Of a DNA stretch of 64,000 nt, positions 28,735-40,758 are shown piece by piece. Each line of letters opens with the position of its first letter. Position 1 is the stretch's first letter. A program made the position numbers and the translations under genes. Below the pieces are notes generated by a model, which was not told the origin of the DNA, ran no database searches, and saw only the letters and a list, made by a program, of their open reading frames with translations. The stretch is from Paraescarpia echinospica (taxonomy: Eukaryota; Annelida; Polychaeta; Sabellida; Siboglinidae), in NCBI GenBank assembly GCA_020002185.1, contig CM034534.1, forward strand, positions 66,069,717 through 66,133,716, read 5' to 3'.

Positions 28735-31604
28735 AGCTATAGACGTATTGTATCTTCTTTCTGGACATCACGCCATGTTCCCTCTTTCAGAACATGTTGT
28801 GTCTATTTGTATATTTTGCATGTTGTCCGTTACGAAATAGGTGAAAATTAAATTAGCGTTTTTCAAGGACAAACTGGTTGGAAACAATACACCAATAGCG
28901 TTATGAGTCAAATATATATACATGTTACCCAAGGTGATTGCACTGTATACGTGTGTACTTAGTGTTGCTTCAATTATTTTTATTGTGTTTGCCCATTAAA
29001 AAATTATGAATCAATAAAAAAAATATATTTGTTTCAATGTGTCCATACGCATATTGTTAACAGCGTATGCTTTATTATTATATCAAGCAATAATATGTTT
29101 AACCGGTGCAGTGCCAGCGAAAAGGTATTGAATTGTAGCAACACAAATATAAAAAAAACTGATATTTGTTTGTGTTGCAAAAAATACGCATGATGTACGT
29201 CACGTTTATATGGTCAGTTTTGTTGTTGTTATAAATATATGCAGCTCGAGATAAACGCATATAGCTTTAATGTACAAGACTTAAATATACACATCAATGA
29301 TGTTGCGATACACAGGGTGACGAGTGGAATTGTCAGCAGAATGTGCAAAAACATTAATAATGCAATGTTAACATTTTTATTTGAATCAAATTGCACCTAC
29401 ATCTGACGCAAGTCACTGTTCGGTCAGTATACGCTCCACACCTTTTTATTTTTTTATTTATTTTTTTGCAAAAGAGCCTGGTGAAATAATATTTCAGTTG
29501 ATGTAATTACCATCATATAATGTGGAGTATATTTTATGGTACGGCCAACAAGCGAAATATAATTTGGCACATGATGTCCGTCACATGCATAAAAAGTACA
29601 AAACATTTGCTCTTTTACAAAAGCTGCATCAGTTGCGATTTTTATTCGTTATGCACTGAATTGCCATATTTATATGCGCGGATAGTTCCTTTGACAGGAG
29701 CATGTGGAAATGAATGTGTTAGAACACATTTTTATTTTTTTCTTTAATTTTATCAACAATTGGAACAGGAACATTTTCCGTGGCTTGGCCATGTGTTCTA
29801 CTATTGTTTTCAGGAATACCGTTATTGTTCCCGCTTATCGCACCCTTTTTGGCAAGCTATTCCAAATTTGTTGGCTAGTGATCTAATAGTTTGTCTGTCC
29901 GATCGTTCTCTTTGACGTTGTCACTTTGAGAAGGGTGGTGTTATTCTTTGATCGTAAAAAGGCTAAACATATCACACAAGAAACATCAACAAATTTTAAT
30001 AACAATATGAGGTAGTACGTTTTATTGCAGTTAATGTTGTAACCCTAACGGGGAAGGGAAGACACGCCCCCACTGTGTTTAAAATGTGCGAATTCGGTGA
30101 GCGTCTACAAAGGCAGTGACAAGGGCAAGTTCGGAATTCGTTTATCAAAACAGTTGTCTCCAGTTTCTGTCCAACTTGGAGACACCCTATGTGTTTATGT
30201 TGATTGAGTAACGTGGATCATGTATCTTCAACAGACGCTGATAACAACGATCACTGCGTCAAGTCAAAAAACGGAGTCAGACATTGACGTGTGTACCTTT
30301 GACTTGCGCTGCGGCCCATATATATCGTAATACTGTGGGGTTAATGGTTTTTATTTCACACCCCTGTCGTACTTGATGAATATATGCATCTGTCTAATTT
30401 CCCCTCCCTGCCCTCATCGATGGTACGTCCCTCCGTTGTGTTATATATAATATATATCGCTCAGCTCTTGACATTGGGAGCGCGATGTCATAATTCATGA
30501 AACTATAAACTAGCTGTCAAATTCGCATTAGACAATCCTTGCGCATAGCTGTTATGGATGACGCATCAGCGCATTGTGGTTTTTTTTAAAGTTTTTGTCA
30601 ATCCGCATTATGCAAATTCACTCGTTTAGTAAGCTGTGCATGCCAACAAATCCATGTTCCGCAAGCAGCTAGCATTTTATTGCAAGATTGTTATACCCAT
30701 GACCTTCAATACGTTATTTTTTATATCGGCACTTGTGCGTTTGTTTTTCTTAAGTCGTGCCACCAACCAGTTGTCACATTCGTCACGTAGCATATTCACT
30801 TTCTAGGAAAAGTATCCTTATTTTTAATCTCGTCATGACCTCGCATGGAGTGGCCTTGCCTTGCCAAACTTCGTAGGTTTAATTAGAACCTTTAACATAC
30901 GTTTCTGTTAATACCATTTTCTTCTGCGAGTTCATCGACATCACGAGTGGTAACCCGTAACAATAGACAGGCCTTGAGGTGCTTCTTTATGACAATCAGA
31001 CCTATTATGTTGTTAAGTTGTATTTGAAACATATTCCATAATTACATAAGATACTGATGTACTATTTGCTTTTTGTTTCGTTCGCGTAAACGATTGCCTT
31101 ATACTGTTTTTTGCGGGAGTTGTGGGATGAATAAAAGTCCCCTTTGAACATATTTTCTACATTTACAAGTAAATATTTATTGCGAGCCTTTTACAGTATC
31201 TTACCAATTCGTGATTGATTGATTGATTTAATAAACACCAGTTAAAAAATTAACATATTTGTAAGTAAGTAAGTAACTTTATTTACAACGTAACAACATA
31301 AAATACAGGATGTCATTTGGCTAACAGCCGTCTTCCAGTGACACCATTTGACTATCATCACTATATGATTACAATCATAACAATCATCAAAATCCTGTTA
31401 AACAAATCACCCAAATTCATCACCAGCCCACCTCCGTGCTATATAATATTAAACCGGAGTATCAATCCCAGGAATTTAATAGATTCGTAATTTATTATAC
31501 TTGCCAACCTTTATGATGACTTAAATATTTATTTTAATTATACTGTTTACTGTGTAGTTTGTATTTACAGGACTAAAACGAGGAAATGTATGTTTTTGAC
31601 GTTC
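28735..31604 (+). repeat. 2.87-kb tandem duplication, copy 2
   Basis: Near-identical direct repeat of 25868-28734 at an offset of 2867 bases, including the retroelement-like tail near 31262-31370. An A/T-rich run near 29450 differs in length from copy 1. Confidence 0.93.
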
Positions 31605-32235
31605 GAGCACAATTTTAGCACACCACCAATTGTATAGTTGTTTTATTCTTGATTAACTTTTATAACTAAATGTTCAATATCCATATCCTAACTAGAATAC
31701 TGTGGTATCATCTGCAAAGGATAACAGGTTTAGATAACTAGAATTCACTATGTCTTTAACATAATTTAAAAAAGCACAGATCTTAGTATGGATCCTTGTG
31801 GTACTCGATGTTTTACATTGATCAGTGGAGGTTGGCAACTATTTATTTCAATATATTATTTACGATTAGAAAGGTAACTACAAACCATATATTACTTATT
31901 CTTCTGATACCATAATTATTTTAATATACAACAAAATGTCATGGCCAAATGTACCAAACGCCTTATATAAGTCGGGAAACACAGCCAATGTAATATCTTT
32001 GGTAGTTTTGTTATTAGAGTTTTGATTCGTTTGTATAATACTGAAAACTCAACTTGCACACAAGTTTCACTGTCTCCCTCTGTAACATACCCGAACACAC
32101 GCTCTTAGTGGCCACAATCCAAATTAATGTATTATTCCCTTAATCCTGTCGGGCTGCTCGCATACTACGTATACACATCGGGACTTATCTGATTTTAGTA
32201 TGTTCTACTTCAGCTGTTTTCTATCTCTTATACAC
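31605..32235. other. No gene seen
   Basis: AT-rich; nothing recognisable on either strand. Confidence 0.5.
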
Positions 32236-32239
32236 TATT

Positions 32240-32548
32240 GGAGGAGCACAATGGTGGAATAGCAAGAACTTCGGACTCTCGAGCGAGAGAACCCTGGTTC
32301 GAATCCAGTGTTGCGGTGTCGAACCTTGGGCAAGTTCGTTCACTCTACATTGCTCCAGTTCACTAAGCTGTATGAGTACATGACTATAGACAGTGGTAGA
32401 TATGTGTGTACGAATAGTCTTCGCGCATTGATTGCAGCCTGGCAGGATGCTTCCCAGAGAAGTGGAGATGGTGTTCGACTGCTAAAGTGTAAAGCGCTTT
32501 GAGCCGTCCTGAGGACTGGATACAGCGATGTATAAACAACTTTCTTTG
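32240..32548 (+). mobile_element. tRNA-derived SINE
   Basis: The head has an A-box-like TGGTGGAATAGC (~32252) and a perfect B box GGTTCGAATCC (32296-32306) at tRNA spacing, followed by a conserved-type body (GGGCAAGTTCGTTCACTC, CCAGTTCACTAAGCTGTATG). The tail TGTAAAGCGCTTTGAGCC...GTATAAACAA resembles the 3' end of the LINE at 24825 (TGTAAAGCGC), as expected for a SINE mobilised by an L2-type LINE. Confidence 0.85.
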
Positions 32549-35500
32549 ACTGTTTGTCTGCACGTTTAAAAGTAAATGGTCGAGCAGAGGTATCAGATAT
32601 CAGTTGGGCGCTCTAAATACATCTTCCACACATTGAACTACGTGCCTATTTTCCCGATGATGCTGTCTGCATAAAAAAACTAAAACAGTTGCCTATGGCT
32701 ATCCAAAGGGTAGATACGGGTTTTTTGCCCGTTATCATAACATCGGCCACACAAACACATGCATGTATCCATATAATTTGTTTGAATGTCCTGTCTGGTC
32801 GTTCGGTTACATTTGCGTCAGTGTCTCGGATTACACACATGCACACGCAGAACCACATGCGCGCATGCATGCATGCATGCACACATGCACACGCCAAAAA
32901 AAAATGCGCGCGCGCAATGTGTTCTGCCTTATCTGCTACCGTGTATTATTAAATGTAACTTAATGAAGCTAAAATCGACATTTAAAAAATTAAAATGGTG
33001 CCTAGTGAAAAGTGAGCCACTGGCCACGGCATGTACAACAATAATTAATAAGATATATTTACCACCAGAGAAGTATCACAGCTAATTACGAGTTTGTTTT
33101 GCTGATTCGAGTTTAGTCAAAATCTAATATCTCTAGCTCTTGCAAAATGCCTGTATGTATGACACCCGTCAATATTTACAAATGGATGCAGGCAGTAATC
33201 CGGCTAAAGTGTCAACTAGCCAAATTGCTGCCAGATACCCTTCCGTTTAGTAACATTAGCTATTTTGCTGTCAACAGCTTCTACAATCACATCTAGAAAT
33301 CTGACTACTCAAATGCACTTATGTCAGAGCAAATGAATATTGTAAAAAGTCATTTCTCAAAAATATACTGCACTTTTTTCGTCTGTAACCTAGCAGGACG
33401 TCTAACAGTGTCCTAACCCCTGCCTAATTTTACACAGGCGTTTGTTGGAAATATAGATAGCAGATTCCTCTCCTTTCTTGTCTGGGATACGTATCTTGAG
33501 TACATTAATTAATGTTATATCAATTCTTGTCATCATGATCAGCAAGCCATACCTCAGTTAACCCTACACAATTGAATGTTTAATGTTTTATGCATAATTC
33601 TAGTTTTTCGAAGTTTTTGTATGGATTTTTTTTTTTTTTTTTTAAATTTAGTATATCAGCTGATCAGTCCGCTGTCTGTAATATGCTCACATGTTTGTAT
33701 ATCTGCTGATGTGTTGATAACTGTGAAATAGTTGTTTTCACTATGTTCAGCAAAATGTGCCTGCATGCTCTCTGCTACATCGGTTGTAGTTATTGTAAGA
33801 ATGATATGTTTGCGTACATGCACGGGCACATCTGGAGCGACATAGTAATGTGCATTTTCGCGAACGCATGCGCGACCATGAAACATGTTTGGGTTAACAG
33901 TTGTATATGTTATTGATTGGTGATATTCGTATTTCTTCGTATTAGCCTGAGGGTACCGTAGTGGCCTGTGACCACAGTAAGAGGGTCAATACGGCTACCC
34001 GAATGCCAATACGGAGACATTACGAATATGAGCAATTCATATTTTTTATTAACTGACAATTTTGTGTAGGTGTATCTATGGTTGTTAAATAGTCACTCTC
34101 TAACCGAACTTCGACATTTTAAACTGGCAATGACGGGACTATAAATTATCACAATTATTTCCCGGGCTGTGAAACTTTGGAACGTTTGTGCCGAATCGTG
34201 ATAGCGTTTGAAATTATGCTGATTAACTCAGCAAATACCGATGAACTCGGCCGCAATACGGATGAACTTGGCCAATACGGATTCTGACTAAAAGTCTGTT
34301 ATCGATGAAAAGACGCAGGACAACAAACGTATCGCATTGAGGTGATCCCGCGTTTCCTTCAAAGTTAGACACAAATCGGCGCTCTGCCTACACGAAAAAT
34401 AATGTATTGATCGCATTTAACCTGCATTGTAGCCCAGTTCAGCCGTATTGGCTTAGTTTATCAAGAACGCGAGCGTAATTTCAAATGCCATCACGCGTCA
34501 ATCAATAACACATAACATAAATCTAGTTGCGATACATGATGACGTAACAATCTGACACAATGTACCGAATGTATTAATAGTAGTATGACCAATTTTTGTA
34601 TTTACCAATAGCCAAGCGGGTAATGTGTTTAAGCGGCGTGAGTAAACGTTTTATTTTTCGATCGTTATATGGTTGTTTTAGTAGGTAGAGCGTCATCTCA
34701 AGAGATGACGCTGATTCGCACGTTGTCTGCAACTAGAACTTCGACAGCGTCCGCTATGGCTGTGCAGGCCGATTTTCGAGTGATAGTCCCTGTATACGGC
34801 AAACACGGTTTGGTTAGTATGATATGTGAATATGTATAGTATATACACACAAGAAGACTGGCGGTTGTGGGTGGTTGTTTACATAGTTAGGTCAGACGTT
34901 TTAATTCGTATAGCTTTACCAGGTAATTTAAAATACATGATATCTGGCGGTGGTGCTGTGATGCAGTATCGGCCTATCAACGTGGCAATGGCATCAGCTC
35001 CTTCAAAAACATGGACCCAGTCAAAAAACATAATATCGGCAAACAAATGACAGATGGATTCTTTTGAAGTGAAGGCTGATACGCTACAATAGACAAGCTT
35101 ATGGGTAGTAAATGTACTGTCTCGTATTGCTGCATTTGTATTAATTATACATTTATATAAAATTTCCTTCATCTTTGCCAGTCGTCTCTGCCAGACTGAC
35201 ACTTGTTGAGCCTGAGATGATTTGTGATTTGGCAGAATTTATTTTAACTTAAATTAACTTAAAATCGTCTAAATTATGATTGCTTTGTATGTGTATAATT
35301 GCGCACACGTACACGTACACGTTTGATGTCCTTTTGTATTGCCTGTACCTTCGTTTTATGTTTTATGATCTAACACTCCACATGTATTTCCCTCTACGGG
35401 ACAATAATGTCTTTGTCATTCGTTGTATTTTCTGGACTCCGCACCCATAAATCACCGCTGATATCTTATTATATTGGAGCTTGCGTCTGTAGATTAAGGT

Positions 35501-36955
35501 TTCCGTATTAGACTGCTTGAACCTCGAGCGTCAAGCTTTCTGGGATTAATCAACGGCCGCTAGAATAGGACATAATACCTATGTCTTTTAAAAATACCCC
35601 CTATATGTCACGACTCTCTTATTGGGTAAATCAGTTCGCTCCTTAACGGTTCTGAACTTTAAAGTTAATGTGCACGTAATACGTAAAGCGTCACATACTT
35701 AGCATCAGGTATCATGGAGTAGACGCAGACACAATAATGGTTATGTCTATCCTCATTCAAATAACATAGCTATGAGAATATTTTGTGACAATTCTACACT
35801 ACCACGACTAGGGCCTATCGATTGACGTGAACTTCACATTCTCTCCTACCTTCGTCATTTTGAACAAACAACGAGTATCCGCGAATGCCATTTGGTGTTT
35901 ATGTAACGATGTTCTGTGTTTCTTTTAATATTTTGTAAATATTACTTTCACGACTGTCTTCTATCAAGGCAACCCGGCAGGTGACGGCTGGTTTTGCTAA
36001 TGTTTACAAAAAATCATGTGCCTTATGTTAGAGGTTTCCGGAAACTGAACATGTCCGAGAGACAGTGATCAACCAGACCATTCTGATAATTTCCATAATG
36101 TTCTTTCACAACAGGAATCTCTATTTTAATATTTGTGTATGTGTTTCGTCGGTTTTTCTGGGAGCTATGCTGCGTCGCTTATTGAAATACCGTGTGCGGC
36201 CGGTCGTGGTACCTCGCTACTCAAACAAAACGCCGCTAGACAGTCCCGATGTTGGGTATGTTTGAAATGTTTTTGAAAGTATACCATGGCGCTGTGCACA
36301 TCAAATCATGCTGACATGTACTGTAAATGATATGTTCTTATGTTTGGGTGCGGCAGTTCAAGCGTTTCATTCCCCTTTAAGGTGTTTTAGTCCCTGTTTT
36401 TTATATTTTCCATGTACACCTTATTGTCATTATATAATCCCACACAATTAGGCTTTGTTCCATATTCTTCACGTAATTTAGCGTCTCACTTATTTAGAAT
36501 ACCATAAACATTTTATCAGAGCAGTTGATTGACAAATTATCTCTGTCACTTTCACACCGACCTGACGGGGACAGTATATTGGCGAGTGAATGCGCGACTG
36601 AGTGTAAAGCTCTAACCGGGAGAAGACCTTGTTTTACATACCCAATATAGCTTCGTCGGTTTGTTACTGGTCTGGTACAGGGCGTGCGTTGAAAGCGCAC
36701 ACAAGCCTTATAGTAACACAGAGGTTCTCCCACACAAGCCAACCCTTACCTTCTGTGGCATAGTCTGTTTTAAAAAGACAGGGCTCTGGCTATGCGTGGA
36801 CGTTTCTGCACAGTAGAAACTAACCGAACAGCCTCTGCCAAGCATTGTAGGTTCTTTAGCCAAAGGTTACGGGTGAGGTCTCCGATAGAAACCTCCGGAG
36901 GAACTGTGGCGCCGTTATATGCGGCAGACATGACCCGCATATATGTGGACACGCT
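32549..36955. other. Long stretch without a supported gene
   Basis: Holds a (CATG/CA)n purine-pyrimidine stretch at 32830-32915, a poly(T) at ~33630, several scattered CAATACGG motifs between 33985 and 34460, and an imperfect tRNA-like A-box hairpin near 34690 without a B box. No frame has family signatures. Confidence 0.5.
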
Positions 36956-36959
36956 CTAA

Positions 36960-37990
36960 TGCCAAAACTAAACACATCCAGCGCCTGAGCATCGCTGCAT
37001 GGAACGTCAGAACGCTCATGGATAAAAAAAGGACAGCAATCGCCCTGAACGTCAGACAGCTATTGTAGCCATGAATCTAACCCGCTCCGGCTTCGACATT
37101 GCTGCTTTGATAGAAACCAGATTTGCTGATGAAGGCCACTGAAAAAGACAACACTTTTTCTGGAAAGGAACTGCAAATGACGAACCAAGAATAGGGATTT
37201 GCAGTAAGAAACTAAAATACCACTGAACTATCTGAACTACCAGTTGGAATAACTGAAAGGTTAATGGCGCTGAGACTGGAGCCTTCTGACTCGCGTCATG
37301 CTACACTTTTCAGTGCCTACGCACCAACTCTGGATGCGATAGACGAAACAAAAGAGGTGTTTATACTGCCATTGGTTTCATCCTTGCATCTATACCAGCC
37401 AATGACAAGGGTTTCCTTCTTGGATATTTCAACGCTCGTTTAAAGAAAAATGCAGACCTATGGGAAGGTGTCATTGGAAGACATGGGGCAGGAAACATAA
37501 ATGACAGTGGGGTGCTACTACTCAGAAAATGTGTAGAACTCAAACTGCTAATCATAAATACCACCCTTCGCATGAAAGATAAGTTCAAAAAGTCATAAAT
37601 GCATCCAAGGTCAAACTATATGCATCTGCTTGACTATGTCATCATCGTCAACGTTATCGTGCAGATGTCCTCATTACTAAAGCATTGCGTGACTCTACAC
37701 CTTGTTGGACTGACAACATGATAATAAATGCCAAACTAGCAATTCAAATCGCATCATAACACCGGAAACAACGCGCTACAAGGAGGAGGCTAGATGTGGG
37801 CAAACTGAAAGACACGAACGTCAGCCATCAGCTCCAACAGAATCTAGACGAGAAACTCGCAGATTTGCCAAAAGAGAATCTTTCGGTAAACGAAGAATGG
37901 ATCTTGCTCCGCAACAACATCACCAAAGTACGCCAGGAAACACTTGGATATCAAACCAAACAAACACAATTTCATAACTCACATTTCCTC
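36960..37990 (+). mobile_element. Decayed LINE endonuclease (APE type) fragment
   Basis: LSIAAWNVRTLMDKK, FDIAALIETRFADEG, FFWKGTAND, GYFNARL...WEGVIGRHGAGN and LLIINTTLRMKDKF are spread over several frames with stops. They match the N-terminal endonuclease of the same broad class as the LINE at 54.8 kb. A later open segment (37796-37999, NEEWILLRNNITKVRQETLG) belongs to the linker before the RT domain, which is absent. Confidence 0.75.
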
Positions 37991-38221
37991 ACATTTTAAT
38001 TATTAAATTGTAAATGATTTCGCGTGCAATTTGGTGCGCTCTCAATGCATTGCTTTTATAGTATTTTTTAACATTTCAATATGTAGTTATTGTACTATTC
38101 TGCGTGTTTAATTCTAATGTAAATGAACAGTTAATGTTGTGCGCATTTGATAAGATTCTGCATATTCATAAAAACGAAGGAATATAAGCACGTACATACA
38201 CTCACATCTGAATTTGAATTA

Positions 38222-38258
38222 GAAACATACACACGCACACAACACACACACGCACACA

Positions 38259-38316
<58 letters not shown>

Positions 38317-38322
38317 CACAGA
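38222..38322 (+). repeat. (CA)n microsatellite
   Basis: About 100 bases of nearly pure CA dinucleotides. Confidence 0.95.
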
Positions 38323-38329
38323 CACCAAT

Positions 38330-40755
38330 TCTGTAAATTTGGATAATTTTAAGTGCATCTCATGCCAGACGTTTTTATTTCGAAGTTCGTACGATGTGCC
38401 AGCGTCATTGCTACCACCCATTGCTCACGAGGATAAATCTACTCACGTCGAAGTATTCCACCTTATTATCTTACCTAATAATCGCAGATTATACATGTCC
38501 CACGTCACGTAACAATCGGGTCATTGTGACCTCAGCTATTATTGGACATCGCTCTACACATAACCTTACACAATGACACTAAGAATCGCATCATTCGTAT
38601 TTACATAAAAATGCAAAACGAATATACGAAAACTGTGCGACGCACTGAAAAAAAATATATCGTTGGACCTGGATGATATTCCACATAGCCGTTGGATCTA
38701 GGCAGGCCATGTGGCCGTGTTCCACTATATGCTTGGTGCGAATACGGTTTAAATAGCGTTGCACCCAAACATGCTAGGAGTAACCGAAGCCGAGTTCACA
38801 CTATTCAACAGTGGCCTATTACATGTCACAGATGTAGAGCATCAACGCAGGAAATAATGCAGCACGGTTGGTAAATCAGATACGTTTTTGAACACGTACC
38901 ACCTGGAGTCATAAACCCGCAGAAAATTGGTAAGTAGAGTGGCGAGGGCCCCACAGGGGCAATGTACATCTGAAACACAAAGGACTCTTATCCAGACGAT
39001 CTGGTATGGATTACGTCGTAATGTTGTTGATATCAGAAAAATCGCAGTCCGGTCGTAGACTAGAAAACAGGATGTTGGTAGACTACGAAGGAAAGCCGTT
39101 TGAAATAGATCAAATGTCAACAAGTCATCATGATGTCAGTTAAATCATGGATAGCGTACGGTATTCACAACTTTTATATTGTACTAGTTGTAGGCGTGAT
39201 TTTCTCACACACAAATCTGAACCAGATGAGTTATGTTATTAATTTAAAAAAACATTGCATTCATTATATTCATTCTACAAATCTAGTTCGACATCAATCC
39301 AACAACATGTGTTACGCCTTCCATCATGCATAACATACATGCATACATAAATTACGTATGCGTCCAACTACTCATGTGTATAGTATAAAAAAGAACGTGT
39401 AAAATTGTCCATACTGTATATTTATGACAAAAATACAAAAAAAACAATCGTCGTTATTTATTAGTACACTACAATTAGTACACTACAGCACAACATTAAC
39501 TGAGTGAAATTGAGGAACCAATTTTAAAGGTGATGCGTTGTATAAATTTACTGCAGCAGGTGCTGTACTCACCTTCTGTGAAAAAGCGTCAGTCGAGGCT
39601 TCCCAGATACTCGTCCAGAAGCAGTAGGGGTTGAACGCGGAAATATATTATACAAAGCAGATGTTTTTTCAGAATAATACAAAAATGCCACATTGAAGAA
39701 CACATCAACTGTCCCCAACTGTACCCTGTGTGCCTTCGCCACACCAAGTCTGGCATCCATGTTAGACAACCATTGTAGATAATGGGCTTTTTCTAGTCCA
39801 AGAGCATTATACATAAATTGACCCAACGTGGAAATAAATAGTATGAAGACATTGTAGGATACTTGTAAAATACCACAGTGAAAACTAAATGAAAAGTCCC
39901 AACGTCTACTCATTAAGTTTGCGTTGGTCTCAATTGAACTAAACCGAGGACCAATATATGTCGCTACAGTGCATCGTCAGATCATTGATCAAGACTATCA
40001 GATCATTTATCAAGATCATCGTTCGTTGAAATACCGCGTTGTCGATGGTTAACGACATTGGGGTAGAGTTAATGAAAGTTAGCAGTCGCCAGGCGGAAGG
40101 GGATGTCGTGGACAGTATTACCAACGATTAAGGACAGTGCAAGCTTTTTCCTCGTCGACGTTTCGATTTTTTTAACACTTCATGAAATAACTGGACCACT
40201 TGTAGTATCACCCGCAGTTTCGTAAAGTTGCCCCGAGAGCAGAGTATGTACACATATTATATTATGTGTGCCATCAAGAGCAGTTTAGTAAAATAAACAA
40301 GTTTTTATACAACGTTAACAGACTTTCAGTCTGTGTTCACATATCTTCAAGACAGCCATCGTTGCAGCCATCTTTCATTCCTAGTTCCCTTTGAATGTAT
40401 TATGTCATATAGGTTTACAGTTAGAAATTGACTAAAGTCCCCGTAACGCTTATTTATATAACTCATATTACGTATTAATCTCCTCTAGTACGCACGGCGA
40501 TAGCCATGTGTCAATCATAGTTCTCTCGTAAGGTATCCTTTACAACTATAAATGTCTAATGACTTCTTAATGGACATTGTTATAACTAATTTAACTTATT
40601 AGCATCCACTCTCCTTCCAAGTATACATGATGCAAACAAAATTGCAACTAAGTCAGTGTATTATTGTCCATATTCATCTGAAACACATATGACGGCAAAC
40701 TTGTTTCAGTCCTAGTTTCCTTGAAACTATCCTATTATATAAATTTTACAGTTAG
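38330..40755. other. No gene seen
   Basis: AT-rich sequence. A phrase TTACAGTTAGAAATTG(A/G)CTAAA occurs at ~40418 and ~40745, hinting at a loose ~325-base direct repeat just before the CR1-like LINE. Confidence 0.45.
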
Positions 40756-40758
40756 AAA

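Noticed and set aside
34680..34735. tRNA-like sequence (TAGGTAGAGCG with an ATCTCAAGAGAT stem)
   Set aside because: No B box or T arm follows, so not a tRNA gene and too short to call a SINE.
38147..38512. 121-codon frame across the (CA)n tract
   Set aside because: Reads through a dinucleotide microsatellite.
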